A stretch of DNA of 64,000 bases, from contig NMRA01000071.1 in NCBI GenBank assembly GCA_002633005.1, positions 161,339-225,338 on the forward strand, written 5' to 3'. The translations under genes were made by a program, and so were the position numbers. The notes under the pieces are model-generated. The model was not told the DNA's origin, did not search any database, and worked only from the letters and a program-made list of their open reading frames with translations. Origin of the DNA: Phoronis australis. Taxonomy: Eukaryota > Phoronida > Phoronidae. Below, one piece after another: positions 46,850 through 59,999 of this stretch. Within the stretch, counting starts at the first letter, position 1, and each line of letters starts with the position of its first letter.

Positions 46850-49800
46850 CATGCTGCTACTCCCACCATCCAACTTTATGTCAGTAAAGAATAACTCACG
46901 GTGTAATAATGTTATTATTAGTATAGACAGGTCTGTTCACAGTATGGGATCTGTGACATCTGTTCAAATGAAGAGTGGGAGGATCAGATTAATAGCTTGA
47001 AATTAATTCCAAATACGAAACAATAGCATGAACTGAAGACTAACTTTCCATCCTAATCTGGGTTAATATTTCTTCTTCATAATCACAGTGAATAATTGGG
47101 TTCCACTGGAGTGACCGTTTTATTCACACAATTTATGTCAGTTTCCGAGAACCAATGCCATTTTAAGTACACCAGTCCAATCAATACACACATTATCTAT
47201 GAATTATTTGCCCATGTCAGTATGACATTTCTGTCTATATTTAGACAAGTCATAGCACACATTACACAGAAACCAATAAGATGTCAGTCATAGGTAACCA
47301 TCAGATACCTGCCCACTTTGATTACAGGTGGCTTCAGAACTTGTTGAATTTAACTTCGAAAGTGAATTGGAGGATGAAACTTAACTCGAGTAGGTCAGAA
47401 ATATTTTTATTGCTTAAATGTCGGTTATTGTTCCAATAAAAATTTAGACTGCTCATTCAACCAGTCGGTGACACTGCTTTGAGGGAAAGTCCTTACCTTT
47501 ACTTTGAAGTGAAATTCACAGTTTTCTCCATGACAAAAGTTTCTCCTACTCCTCTGAGCTCGGTCGAGTGAGTGAAAGTATACAAAGGGATGAATGAGAA
47601 CCACTTCACAGTACTCGAGTGTGAAGTGTAAACAAGAGAAAGATGCGTCATAGAACATGAATTTTATGAATTCTAGCTTACGATTTCACCTGTTTCAGAG
47701 ACCGGGTTTCAACCACTTTTGGGCTATAATAAGCGCCCCCCCTTCCTGAAGCGAATTTTTCTAGGGCGCTTATTAGGGAAAATACGGTAACTGGTCTTTT
47801 TTTAAATAATATAGGTCAACTCCGTACATTTTAATAGAACTGGCACTTTTCTACTATGAGATTAGTCATCGTTCAGTAGGGATCTTGATCAGATTGTGAA
47901 GTTATTCGCGCGTATAGGTAAGTTTCACGCAGGGAGCACGTGATTTTGCTAGATATGCCGGGTCGACCCAGTTTTGAATTGAGCAATAAATAACACCCGC
48001 TCTCTTTGCAACTGCACACACGGAGCACGTGACTTTGCCAGATTTATCCCTAGTCGACCCAGATTTGAACTGAACAATTACCATCACACCTCCCTCTTGT
48101 TGCAATTGCACAGTTTGGGTCCGGCCGTGAAGCAAATGCGTCTCAGTCTCTCAATAAATTTTAAAACTTGCGACATTTAGCGAGCTATCGAGGTATGACG
48201 GGCGACTTATTTTGATTTAAAAACAGATCACAAAGTCGTTGTTTCCAGCACTGCCTGTGACTTTTCCTCGTTGAAAAGAATACTTGTCAAGCCTCAAACA
48301 ACATGTATGCATATTTGACACAACAGATACGCTGGAGTTCATATTTGTACGTTTTTAACGGCTCAACTTAATTCAGTCTTATCCCGTCAGATTGGCTCAC
48401 ACCATGTCAGAAGTGTAAAAAGACTGGGTCGCATTTGCCGTCAAGAACGAACCGTCCGTGTTTTAATCGAGGACATGAAATGTAGTCACGTCTGAAACAG
48501 TTCTTGCTGATATAGTAAGTGGACTGCCTTCCTAGTCTCATAAAGCTCCACGGTATGACACTTTGCAGCATGCTAATATATTTGAAAACATCTGAGTTTT
48601 TAGCAACGGTCTTTGAAGTCGAAATTCTATTTCTCTTTGAGCCATGAGAAACTTTGTGGTTGTCGGGTTCCGCTGTTTGACCAAACTTACAAGTTCCATG
48701 CTTGAATGAATACCCAACTCCCTTGCCCAGTTCGGCTAAAATTTGGACGTAAGCAGCCACTGCTTGGGTAATCGCCCACTCATGACTTTTGTCAATTTTT
48801 GGTTTAAGCGCTCACTACTTCGGTAATCGCCCACCCCCGTCTCAAGGTTTCCCAGTTTAAGCACTCAGGGAGTTAACCCACAAGTTTACAGTACAAAGCT
48901 GGTTTAGTATTCTGCAACAGAAAATGAGAAATGACATTAGGAAACCCATCCGTTCAGCGGTATCTTGTAGTTGGGCAATGCTTCTCTAGATCAATCAGGG
49001 AAAACTGTTGTCGCCTTTGGCCCTTAATATCACAATTTTTTATGTAAGGCCCTTTTCAAGCCTGTGTGAACTGTGTTAATTGATCACAGTGATGAACCTT
49101 GGTCATCAGCTTACACTGGTCTTCCTCCGTTTAATTTTGGAGCACTTCTAGTCATTTTGGGAAAAAATTACCAAAACCATCACCAGATTATTTTAACAAT
49201 GTATAATACAATTATAGACTCGAAAATCATTTTGGACAAGCAAATTTGATGCATGATCTTCACTTGATGCTAGCGATTGGAATGTTAACAATCTTCCATG
49301 CTTTTCAAGCCATGTTTGCTCCATAACACCCAAACTGTATATACATGACCTCAAGTTTCCTATCAACTTTAGTCTGATGTGGCAGACAAACGGGATCCTG
49401 ATTTGTCATCAGTCAAACTGCGAGGACCGTTTCGTTGAAAACAGTTTCCAAAAAACAGACAAGTGTTCCAACAACTGATAAGTCAAGAAAACACTTTTAT
49501 TCTAATTCTGCATTCAGAATTACAATTTATTGCAGAATGGGGTCATATGGGAAGACTGTCAATCATGGGGTCATGTGGGAAGACTGTCAATCATGGGTTA
49601 CCTTGCTTTAAACTCAAACTTCTCTTGACAAAATCTTATCCACAAGCAGCTCAAGGATGTTTCTCCAGGACTTTGCTCCAAGGTAACCTGTCATTATGTC
49701 AATATATAACCTACTGGCCAGCCTTTGGCATGCCTAACACAGTGTGTGGAAAGTAACTTTAATAATAAACATTCCAGTAACAAAAAATATCAGTTTGTCT

Positions 49801-50200
49801 CTTAAAAACATTTCTAGAAAATACCCTAATTGCTTTCTACGCATGTACAGATTTTCATAAAAATATTGATTTCTGACCAAGCCTGCTAGGGATTTGATTG
49901 TCACTTGCCAATACCATAGAGTTAGCCATGTGATTAGGTGTAGTCTTGTTGCTGGTCCTAGCAAGTTGGCCACTGTTTTTGCTTCTGAGGATGTTCTTCA
50001 TTAAACGTCGAAACATGCCGAAGTCGATTTAAATCCATTGCTGTTTTTATCAACATATGCTGCTACTTGCCATCAGAGAGGTTTTCTCTAACAGTTTGTA
50101 CACTAACGTACAAACTATTTTTCCCTTGAGAGCTTCATGTTACCATAAATAGAGACAAAACTGGCCAAACAAACTATTAGAGATGAAAATCAAGTGTTCC
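46850..50200. other. Intron with decayed elements, no gene recognised
   Basis: Includes a piece at 47720-47790 resembling the TACCGTATT-ended element (ggcgcttatta...aaaatacggta) and a related piece at 48770-48870 (gtaatcgcccac). Minus-strand ORF 48407-48760 is within this decayed sequence and has no resemblance I recognise. Confidence 0.45.
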
Positions 50201-50229
50201 AATTACTAGAGATAAAGATCCATGATTAA

Positions 50230-52213
50230 CAATGACAATGCAACGACGCCCTCTGTCCTCCAAGACGGATGTTTAGCAATGTGAATTATATTACCGCAAG
50301 TAACAAATTAATGTCCTGGATCATGGATTTACTTCCAAACTACTTGAGCATTTTGTCACTTTATGTTCTTATAGAGTTCGAAAATTTAAAAAAAAACGCC
50401 GGCTTCAATACCTTCGCTCAATTTGCACCTCAGTCAAACTGGCATTAGCAGATTACACCAATGACACTAGCGGTTCTTTAGAAATATATATATTTTGATA
50501 ACTATACAAAAGCATGAATGTACTTCAGGCCAATAAGAATTTACTGAAAAGGAATGTTGTGTGCCCTGGCGCATATTTGAAATTTCTCAAAAGTTAAAGA
50601 GAGCGCTGACTTTATTTCAAAAAAATCAAAGGTAGGTAAGTATATGTATGCAGTAATAAGAAATTCAAAGACTACAATAGTAAGAAATGTTATTATAATA
50701 CGATGTCTTTCGACAACCCCTCTACCTAGGCTTGATTGTGTGGATACGGTTTCCAACTACCCTTTTTAGGCACCCAGAATAATTTTGTTTCGACATTAGC
50801 CAGCTTCATGCAGAACAAAATTCTTCCCATTCGAGTCTAAAATATCTACCACATGGTAGACTGTCGACCCAGGGTGTACAAATTGGTAGTGGGTGAGGTG
50901 TAACCAGCCAGCTAGGGGCACAGAACATCGAGCCTAGGGAACATTGAGCCAGAGAAATATGGAAACAGAACAACATGGTTGTGGGGAACATTGAGCCAGA
51001 GAAATATGGAAACAGAACATGGTTCTGGGGAACATTGGGCCAGAGAAATATGGAAACAGAACAACATGGTTGTGGGGGAACATTGAGCCAGAGAAATATG
51101 GAAACAGAACATGGTTCTGGGGAACATTGGGCCAGAGAAATATGGAAACAGAACATGGTTCTGGGGAACATTGGGCCAGAGAAATATGGAAACAGAACAT
51201 GGTTCTGGGGAACATTGGGCCAGAGAAATATGGAAACAGAACAACATGGTTCTGGGGAACATTGGGCCAGAGAAATATGGAAACACAACAACATGGTTCT
51301 ATGGAACATTGGGCCAGATGAATATTGTAAAGCACCAGGTCTTTTACAACTGAAGGAGGTCCAAGTTCATTGTCAAATAAACTCCCGGGCCTGCTAAAAA
51401 GTACAGAGTCAAGCCAGTATACTCTTTTAGTTAGGACTGTCGCTGTTCCCTTTTGATGTGCCACTTTAGATTTGTGTGTGCACGCAAGTTCCCACACTCT
51501 GGAGTGCATGTTACATTCGCAGTAAACTATATATGAGTGACAGATACTCATACATACACACGTGCTCAACTGTGGAAAGATGGTCGTGAGAATTTGTCTG
51601 TTGTCTTTTGCTATAAAAAACAAGAAGCATCATGACACAGGCCATTATAATATTTGACGGCATTTCTAAGTCATCATCGTTTGACGGGACATTGCTCGCA
51701 AACAGCGGGGCCAACCAGTGCCGCAGCGCGATATTGTCAGCAATATTATAATAGGATAATCAGGACATCTTGCATGAAAAATAAGTGTTTTTTCACCGAA
51801 ACATAAATTGATTGTTTGAGAATGAATAGATACATTGCTGTTTTATAATGTATTTATGACGTGGTCCAAAATTTTCCTCAGCGTATCTGAAAATTTGGAA
51901 AAGTAGCCAAAAACATTTAGCCAATGAAATACGTCAAAGTAAGGTTTTGAATTATCTCATGTTCACCTGACATGTTTACAAGTCCATGAGAGGGTTGTTA
52001 CTGGTATGTACATGTGTTCACCTTGATTTGGCAACAACCAAATAATGGCCGGATTCACACGTGTTGCATTATATTTGCCAGGTAGCTACTTGCTGCCAAA
52101 AACTGGGCTCTCTTGTTACGGCTTGATACAAGATGAACAAAGTCTTGGCGCCCATTTTCAAATTACAGGTGGCCAATGTGACTTTCAGCTCGTTATGTCC
52201 AGTGCTGAGTCAA
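50230..52213. mobile_element. Large decayed element related to 53459-55647
   Basis: Blocks match the second element in order: poly-T/aggcacccagaat near 50760, ggactgtcgctgtt near 51436, gtgccgcagcgcgatattgt near 51718 and ggcaacaaccaaataatggc near 52029. It ends with agctcgttatgtccagtgctg, the counterpart of agctcgttatgtcgagccctg. Its left end is unclear. A 43-46 bp minisatellite has expanded inside it. Confidence 0.6.
50928..51320. repeat. Minisatellite, 43-46 bp unit, 9 copies, inside an element
   Basis: Units of gggaacattgggccagagaa, atatggaaacagaacatggt. Single-copy counterparts exist at about 54665-54735 and, inverted, at about 56400-56450. The long ORFs on both strands here are repeat translations. 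Confidence 0.93.
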
Positions 52214-52599
52214 GGTTGTAACAACACCGTTGAGGATGTGTTTCTAGTTAGAGCCTGTCACTAATTTAGTCCTATAGCAAACCATGGGAGCCGATTACCC
52301 AAACAATTGGCGCTATCTCTACGAATTATTTTTACCAACGCAAATACGTTAACAAACTAATTTTCCCTCAGACTCCTGCTGTACAGGTTCACTAGTCTCG
52401 TCCTCAATCAAAGTCATTAGTATTCTTTTAAATAATATATTAAGCAAATACTTGGTCTTGACTTTGCAGTAACTTTTAATTCACGGAAAGCAACTGACGC
52501 CGGGTGGTCGAAATAAGACAGCCCCAGTAAACCGTTGACAATTCATTGAGTCACGGAGTCTCAAACATAAACATCTTAAACACAATGAAACATTTGAAT

Positions 52600-52950
52600 T
52601 ACCGTAATCGTTCGGGTTAACGCCCATGCTCAGTTAACCGCCCATCCCCGACTTTAAGTGGATTTTCGATTTAACCGCCCACTGCTCGGTTAACCGCCCC
52701 TCTGCGATTTTTGAAGATTTCCAGTTAAGCGCCCACCTCTCAGTTAAGCGCCCATCCCCGACTTTTAAAGAATGAAGATTTAGCGCCTAGTGCTAAGGAA
52801 ACGCGCGATTCCCCGACTTTTAGAAAAAGATCGACGATCACAATGAGTGCAACGACGCCGGGACTCCCGAGACGGTGGTTTAGCAATCTGAATTACAATA
52901 CAGGTAACGAGTTATTGTCTTGGGTCATGAACTCACTTCAAAATATAATA
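52600..52950. repeat. Decayed repeat with GTTAACCGCCCA/TTAAGCGCCCA units
   Basis: Five or six imperfect units of cagttaagcgcccatccccg begin next to taccgtaatcg, like a terminus of the TACCG family. 52840-52940 is homologous to 50240-50340. Confidence 0.5.
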
Positions 52951-53458
52951 GACAATTACACTGTGCTAACTATTAGAGAAATCCCCATACCAGCCATGCT
53001 ATGACCTGCCACACTCACATCAATGGTTTAATGATTGAGCCTCTCCTTCAACAACTACTATTGGTTATTTCAGTAAAAAGCCTGTTTAACATTCCGTGTA
53101 ATCAGTCAAGCTTTAATGGATCAATAATTCCTGCTGAGTAATACAATATTCTACAGATCACAGACCAGAGTCAACATGAGAGTAACAGATTTAACGCATT
53201 TAGACAGACAACACCATACTTACTACTCATAATCAACACACCCTTCCTGTCTGTGAACNACCCCCCCCCCCCCCCCCCGTGTGTGTTCATGCCTACATGA
53301 TGTCGTTCAGCATTACTATCAGGGTGTGATGAGTTAGTAATTCAACACTATCACAGTGTGATGAGTTAGTCACTTGAGTGCAGACAATCAAACATAGCGC
53401 CATTTTGCAGGAGATAACTCATTTCAATAATTTGAAGCAATATTCAGCAGGTTCCAAT

Positions 53459-55647
53459 CAGGGCTCGACGCTAATAACATCGCCAGGTCGCATTTTGCGA
53501 CCTAGCCAAAATCCCAGGTCGCATTTTCAAAATCCAGCTCGCATTCGTAAATGCCAGGTCGCAAAATTTTCCCGCCATTTTTACGCGCCAAAACAGATTT
53601 TTTAGATCATCGGGAAAATGTTTAGATTATGCTCTTACCTGCAGCGTTAAATACTCACAAATTTCGGATTTCAAAATTGACTTCATTCATGCAGGTACGG
53701 CCTTACTGTTCTTCACGACCGCCATTGAAAGTCTCTAGAGCGCAAGGCAAGTTGCCGGCGTGAAAGTTGAATCAGTGCTCTCTAACTGACTCGTGCATTC
53801 GAGTAGCTAAATTTGCGATGTGAAAAGGGAGAAAATGCCCGTTGAAAAAGTATCCGGGATTTTGTTAGATCTGGTCTTCTCACTGGCCGTCATCAAAGTC
53901 GTTAACGATTCAAACTAACTCGGATAATCGCGAGTTTGCTCTTCAATACCTTCCAAGTACGGGAAAAATAGGTCAGTCGCAAAACGACACGCATGTCACT
54001 AGTGTTAATTTTCTTTCCGAGGTATAAAACAAAGCCGGGATTTGGTTTTTACATGTTGTGAAAAGACGTTTTAGAAAACTGAAGTTGTGTAAAATGAAAG
54101 TGACACACACCATATAAACTGCGTGTCAATTTTAAACCACACGCGGTCGTTTGTAGTGCGCAATGATGGGCGCTAGCTTGAACTGTGGGCGCTTAATTGG
54201 AAATTCTCAAAATTTAAGGGAGGACTTTTAATAGATCAGTGAGCGCTTATTATGAAACACTTTAAAGGTAGGGAGTAGGCTTGTGCGTGAGCATAGTCGT
54301 TAACCTCAGTGTTTGCGGTAATAAGATATTAAAACGCTGCAATGGTAAGAAACATTATAATAATACGATTTTGCGAGGCAAACTCCATCTGGTAGGGGTG
54401 ACTTTCTGGATATCGTTACCACCTACATTGTACCCTTTTTAGCCACCCGGAATGATTTTTTAACTGCCCGCTTCAGCCGGAACAAGGTTGTTTCTATAGA
54501 AGTCTGAACATTTTACGGCGACGGTGGTTCGGGGAGCGAAAAGTTGCCGGGGGGGGGGGCGTATAAAGAGAAGAATGAAAAGTTCGCTAACTGGAACCAC
54601 AATTTCGCATCTAGTGCCAGTTTAGTTGCAATAACTGGCTACGGGCATAGAATACAGGGTTTACAGAACATCGACCTCGGGAAACATCGGAACAGAATAA
54701 CGTTAGTTCTGGGTTATATCGGTCCCGGGACATCGGGTCTTTTATAACCGCTGGGAATCTGAGTTCATTTTCAAATAAACCAGAGCCAAGCCGGTATACT
54801 CTTTCATTTAGGACTGTCGCTGTTCTTTGAAGTGGTGCGCACGCGTGAGTTCACGCACTTGAATCGCTGGAGTAGGCCTACACTTTACGTTGGCAACAAC
54901 GTGTGAAAGACAAATCATATTTCGCGCACGTAGCCCCAGAAACAAGTAAAGGGTTTGAGAATTTCTTGGAAAATTGAAAGTAAAGACGTGACCGTCGTTT
55001 GGCGATTAACAAGGTTGTCATTTTCACTTTGGCTGTCTTAATACGATAAAAGGAGAAGCATACCTCAGTCTAAGTCACGATTGTCTGCCGGGACCGCTTG
55101 CGCGCTAATGGTGCCGCAGTGCGATATCAGGGATATTGTCGTGGATATTTGGTACATGTAATAAGGACATCTTATGTGAAAAATAAGCATTTTTGTCCAC
55201 CACAAAGTTTGGTAAGTTGATCGCTTAAGAATTAATAGAAACACCGTTGTTTTGTGAAGTTTTATCACGTGTAAGCATTGGCCCGAAACTTTCTTCGGCG
55301 AATCCGGGAATTTACAAAAGTGGCCGAAAGTGTTAGCCAATGAAACGCGTCAAAGATCGATTCTGCATATCCCATGTTCACGCGACTTGCTTACAAGTCA
55401 TCGGGAGGCCTGTTCTCGGTTAGTGTTCTTTTGAACTTGTATTTGGCAACAACCAAATAACGGTCGGATTAACAAGAGCTGCTTTGTATTTGCCAGGTAT
55501 CTGTTGAGAAGTGTAAAAACTCAGCTCGCATTCGTTGGAAATTCCAGGTCGCATTTTGCGACTTTATACGAGCTGACAAAAATCTCAGCTCGCATTTCCA
55601 AATTTCAGGTCGCAAATGCGACCTGCAGCTCGTTATGTCGAGCCCTG
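53459..55647. mobile_element. DNA element, CAGGGCTCGAC ends, 5-bp CCAAT duplication
   Basis: 2189 bp. Left CAGGGCTCGACGCTAATAAC mirrors right gttatgtcgagccctg, and subterminal ggtcgcattttgcgacc palindromes occur at both ends. CCAAT flanks at 53454-53458 and 55648-55652. The CAGGG ends are hAT-like. Interior ORFs are short, so the element is non-autonomous or dead. Confidence 0.75.
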
Positions 55648-55971
55648 CCAATGAATCAAATGACTCATGGATATTTGAACAATCGCCAGACTCCGATCGT
55701 CTCCCATGTTTCATCGAGAAATCTTCATTTATGTAACAGAAGCAATGGAACCTAGTCCACGATTCAATATTCCAACCTCACTGGCCAATCACTTCAGTGC
55801 CCAACATTTTACAAAGAGTACGCAAGTACTTATCAAGATTCTTCCAGCTGTTTGCAGATAGGGTGGCGAACAACAAAACACAAACAAAAATAATAGGGGT
55901 ATAGCCTAGATCAAATCCATGTGACACCCCACAGGAACCCTCATAAGGGACCAACCACTTTAGACAAATGT

Positions 55972-56215
55972 CATTAAGTGACCTACCACCAACGACATAC
56001 ATCATAAAGTGACCTACCACCAATGACATACATCATAAAGTGACCTACCACCAATGACATACATCATAAAGTGACCTACCACTAATGACATGTATCAGAA
56101 AGTGACCTACCACCAATGACATACATCATAAAGTGACCTACCACCTATGACATAAATCATAAAGTGACCTACCACTAATGACATACATCATAAAGTGACC
56201 TACCACAATGCCCAA
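55972..56215. repeat. Minisatellite, 31-bp unit, 8 copies
   Basis: Near-perfect cataaagtgacctaccacca, atgacatacat units. Confidence 0.95.
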
Positions 56216-56279
56216 TGGCCAAAGATAGTGGCGGTATTCAGCACGCACGTAGGGCCTACGTGTGAGTCACCTGTTAATC

Positions 56280-56530
56280 ACATGTTGGTGTCAAGGTAAC
56301 ATGCACTCCAAAGTGTGGGAACTTGCGCACGTGCACCACTACAAATCAGTCACACATAGCGACAGTCTGACGAAGTAACAAAAACGTTGCCAATGCTCCC
56401 CAAAACTGCGATGTCAAGTCTATTCCCATATTTCCCGGCTCCATGTTCCCTAAGCCCATCCCTGTAACTAGCTGCGTGAATCTCCTACCCTCACTATTCC
56501 ACCCAAGGATTTCGCGTGTGGAAATCATTC
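56280..56530 (-). mobile_element. Inverted fragment of the 50.2-kb element
   Basis: On the minus strand this reads gactgtcgctatgtgtgact, cgcaagttcccacactttgg and a single gggaacatggagccgggaaa unit, matching 50.9-51.5 kb. Confidence 0.55.
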
Positions 56531-56539
56531 CATGTAGGC

Positions 56540-58780
56540 GACGGTAAGTTCTTGCAAATACTGAGAAAATGAGAAACCTATTTCTCTAAAATACACTAAC
56601 ATCTCTAGACATGGGGGATTTTCAACACCAAGAGTTAAGGTTGGCATTGTATCTAGTGAAGAGCCTCAACAAAAGTTCCCTTGTACCCAGCAAGGTTACT
56701 CGAAGTTTTTTTGCTACAGACGCAGAGCTAGGTCAGCATTTGAAGTTGAGACCGTTACTTCTATTTACTTCATGTCTGTCATGAATGAGTCATTAATAAA
56801 ATTGTCTCTCGTTAATTATTTTCTATTGACTGTGAATGTGTACCTTTTTATACCACTGATGATCACGCTGTCAGAAATATTCAGCGTTAGGGAGCCCGGT
56901 GTGTGGGGGGGGAACACCAGATTTCTGGCGGCTGGTGGCGACTAAAATTTGTAGCAACCAGCAGGGACATTACAATATGAACAGAAAGTTACAATGACTA
57001 TTGACAAGTTGAAGGATTTTTTACACTGAACACTAGGGGGCCATATCCACCTTGGGTGCCTTCCTTTGCCTGTAGCACGAACAAGGCACATAGAAAACAA
57101 GGCAGGGGTGAGTTCAGTAACACTAGAAGCTCTCTAAAATTTATCCAAAACCACGTGTTCTCATTTAAAATGCTGGGCAATATCTCGCGAAGTCTTGAAT
57201 TATAGCAAGGTCCTCGTGTTACTGATGCGTCTTCAGTCTCCACGTAAACAAAAGCAGCGCCATCTATCATTTAGAACCACGCATGCCAGTTGATTTACGT
57301 TACATATTTTTTGTAATAAGCAATAATCATCAATGCCGTTTTCAGAGAATGGTAATTAATAACGCTGTTTGCCTTTTCTCCAAAATAGAAGGTTTTTATG
57401 ACGTGTTTCGCAAGCTATTGGCAGCAGAGGCAACTGAGAACATGCAAAAGGACGAAGTGCAGTTCGTGTAATGCTTCGTATGCAAAAACTACATTAGAGG
57501 CAAGATTTTTTATTTTAGATTATGAACAGGTTAGGAATGACTAAACAAATTATTATAAAGTCAATTTCAGGAAAGGTGCGTTGTGGCTGCCACAGAGTGC
57601 CAAATTTGGCCGAAAACGGCTTCAGTGAAAACCTGAAAAATAGCCGTTTTTGCCTCACAAATTCAAAACGTACAAATTTGAAAATGGATTTTGAAAGTTA
57701 TGCCATTAAATTATTCAGCCACTGCCCTTTCAATTCGTATCATTCATTTGTTTTGACCTTGCCATACTTGCTAGTAAAATGCATTCAAACATACCTACTT
57801 CGACGCCCAATTTTTTTGCAAAATGGAGGTATAGGTCATAAAAAGAAAAATAATGAATGAAAATTCTTAAAAAGTGAGGTTTTTCAACATCTCAACAAAC
57901 CAAACTCATGTGCTAAGTTTAAAAAAAGTCGGTGATTTTGGGTATGGAGTCACTCTTAATGCATAAAAACAGTTTTCCCGAGTACCAACAGGTGTCGAAT
58001 ACAAAATAATTATCTCTCATTCCCATCCATACTGTTTACGATGATTTATATCTTTATTCAAATATGTTGAAAAGTTTAAATCCTAGAGTACATTCCCACT
58101 ATTGGCTTACCTGGGGTGATGATTTCATGCAAATGGTCAATGCGTATTAAAAAAAAACATCTGAATTGATATCTTAGCTACAACAAACAATTTAATATTA
58201 GAAATTCACAGCTATGTCCACCACATACGTCTGTCACACTAACTCAACTTGCAAAGAGTTGTATCACAAAAATTTCTCAGAAGGTATCACCAAAAAATTA
58301 GTATGTTGTAATTGTACTCTGCAAACATTCCACTAAATCATCAAATAAAACAAAAAATGTAACTGTATGCAACTCATAGAAAATTAACGTTAAAAGCAAT
58401 TTCCTCAGACAAATAAAAAGATAGGCGAAAAGTTCATACATGCTTTAAAAGCTATCAGTGATACCTAACAATTGATGTATTATTTTCCTAGGATGAAAAC
58501 ATTTTTCCCAATTGTTCAAAATGTTCTCTGATTGTACGTCCGTCACAAATGAAATTGCCCTTAAAAAGTAGCAGTTCAGTTGGGGAGTGCGTGTTATTAA
58601 TGACAAAACCAAAGATTTGTCATATGACATTTATGGGGAGCATTCAGTAACTAATTTGTGCTGAGAAATTCATCCAAAATCACGTGGTCCCATCGAAAAC
58701 ACGTGGGGACACTAGGGTACTGCAAGCTCCCCAGAATTATTGTCTTAAGAGAGAAGCCATACAAACATGGTTGTTAAACT
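56540..58780. other. Intron sequence, nothing recognised
   Basis: AT-rich intron immediately downstream of the first visible UNC13 exon. No exon or array seen. Confidence 0.5.
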
Positions 58781-58788
58781 GAACTCAC

Positions 58789-58888
58789 AACATGAAGTCT
58801 TGTTCCCAAGATGGAGAACTGCCTTTCACAGCTATTGTGGTCGACTTGACATTCTGAAGCTTCAGTGTCACGTATGTGTTAAACTTAT
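58789..58888 (-). CDS. unc13: UNC13 exon, first half of C2A domain
   Basis: This 100-nt exon has an acceptor ending in tttcag and a GTGAGT donor. It begins with the last two bases of an Asp codon and ends with TT of a Phe codon. It encodes [17 protein letters not shown], then [15 protein letters not shown], close to the vertebrate Munc13 C2A start. In Munc13-1 and -2 this C2A domain homodimerises or binds the RIM zinc finger, and it does not bind calcium. Only one Asp is present in the loop-1 area here, consistent with a calcium-independent C2. The preceding exon, which should hold the initiator Met and a short KKAKF-like strand, was searched for up to 64000 and not found. Confidence 0.93.
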
Positions 58889-59344
58889 CTGAAATACAAG
58901 ACATAAATGTGACAACATTATCAGTCAGTAAAATTGTCACCAGGTGACACTACAACCCAACCATGGTCAACAGGTGGCAGTACAACCCAACTATACCTCT
59001 GTGTCAAGTTTCAGTAAAATGACATAACTTTGACAGTAATTGGAAAATGAGAAATATTCTTGAAAACTAATCTGGTGTTATAGAGAAGCGAATCTGTCAG
59101 AAAATCAAATGCAATAACAGGAAGTTCTTCAAACACTGCACCTTAACTGTACGCTCATAGAGCTAAAGTCAGACAATTTCCATGAGCCACTTTTGGAACC
59201 ACATTTTCTGGGGTTTGCAGAGTATCTCAAAATGACCAGTGTCAGCAGGGGTCACTTAAAAGCACAGCTTTATTCATATTTCCAGCCAGGTCAGTGGGTC
59301 AGTGTTATATTTAGTCAGATACCTAGTTTTAATAATTGTCATTT

Positions 59345-59745
59345 GCTGCCAGTCAATTACAGTAAGTTACAGTCAACTGCAGTCAGATACAGTCACTTAC
59401 AGTTAACTACAGACACCTACAGTCGGTTACAGTCAAATGTAGTCGGTTACAGTCAACTGTACTCGGTTACAGTCAACAGCAATTGGTTAGTCAACTGCAG
59501 TCAGTTACAGTCAACTGCAGTCAGATACAGTCAGTTACAGTCAACTGCAGTCAGATACCGTCAGTTACAGTCAACTGCAGTCAGATACAGTCACTTACAG
59601 TTAACTACAGACACCTACAGTCAGTTGCCGTCAACTACAGTCAGTTACAGTGAGCTACAGTAAGTAGTCAACTGCAGTCGGTTACAATCAACTGCAGTCA
59701 GTTAAAGTCGGTTACAGTCGGTTGCAGTCTACCTTATGATAGCCC
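59345..59745. repeat. Decamer-based array (cagtcagtta / cagtcaactg)
   Basis: About 40 ten-base units with higher-order patterns. The ORF across it (QLQSTAVRYS peptides) is an artefact. Confidence 0.9.
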
Positions 59746-59999
59746 TTCTGTTTTACCACTTCCAAAACTATATATCTGGCCTTACTTCTGGGGAACTAGA
59801 AAGGTGAACAAATTAGCAACACACAACACTGAAATANCCCCCCCCGTGCCCCACACACACACACATGTATGCACAAGGCATAACACTGAAATAGACACCC
59901 TCCCCCACACACACATGTATGCACACCATGTGTACCTCATTTAACAAAGACATAAGTGTGATAAGTTTTACAAACATTTCCACAGCACCAGAGTAAACA

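Larger units (their letters stand above)
898..58888 (-). other. unc13: unc13/Munc13 homologue, gene span visible in window (partial, spliced)
   Basis: The visible exons join into one reading frame matching the N-terminal half of UNC13/Munc13, the active-zone protein that opens syntaxin and primes synaptic vesicles. The C2A signature is unmistakable: [18 protein letters not shown], then SWEQDFMFE, then WNKGMLWDKLLG, then PTGHSVLIDARFELPY. It is followed by an acidic Tyr/Ser-rich linker and a WLRAYQKVRAHLNE helix at the position of the Munc13 calmodulin-binding segment. Intron phases are consistent at every join I could test. The first exon with the start codon and the C1, C2B, MUN and C2C exons lie outside the window. 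The first visible intron is about 14.9 kb and the last about 15.9 kb. The long C2A-bearing N terminus corresponds to the RIM-binding isoform type of other animals. Confidence 0.9.

Noticed and set aside
48407-48760. 117-residue minus-strand ORF
   Set aside because: It sits in decayed element-like sequence. I recognise no domain and see no splice context, so it is not called as a gene.
49960-50040. Possible Penelope-like 3' terminus (gaggatgttcttcattaaac, cgaaac)
   Set aside because: Resembles such termini but too short and without adjacent coding remnants to assign.
50806-51623. Minus-strand ORFs of 124-229 residues with Cys-rich repeats (FPYFSGPMFP type)
   Set aside because: They coincide with the 43-46 bp array, are open in several frames on both strands and have no flanking gene structure.
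59193-59663. 156-residue ORF with QLQSTAVRYS repeats
   Set aside because: Translation of a decamer array within the intron upstream of the first visible UNC13 exon.
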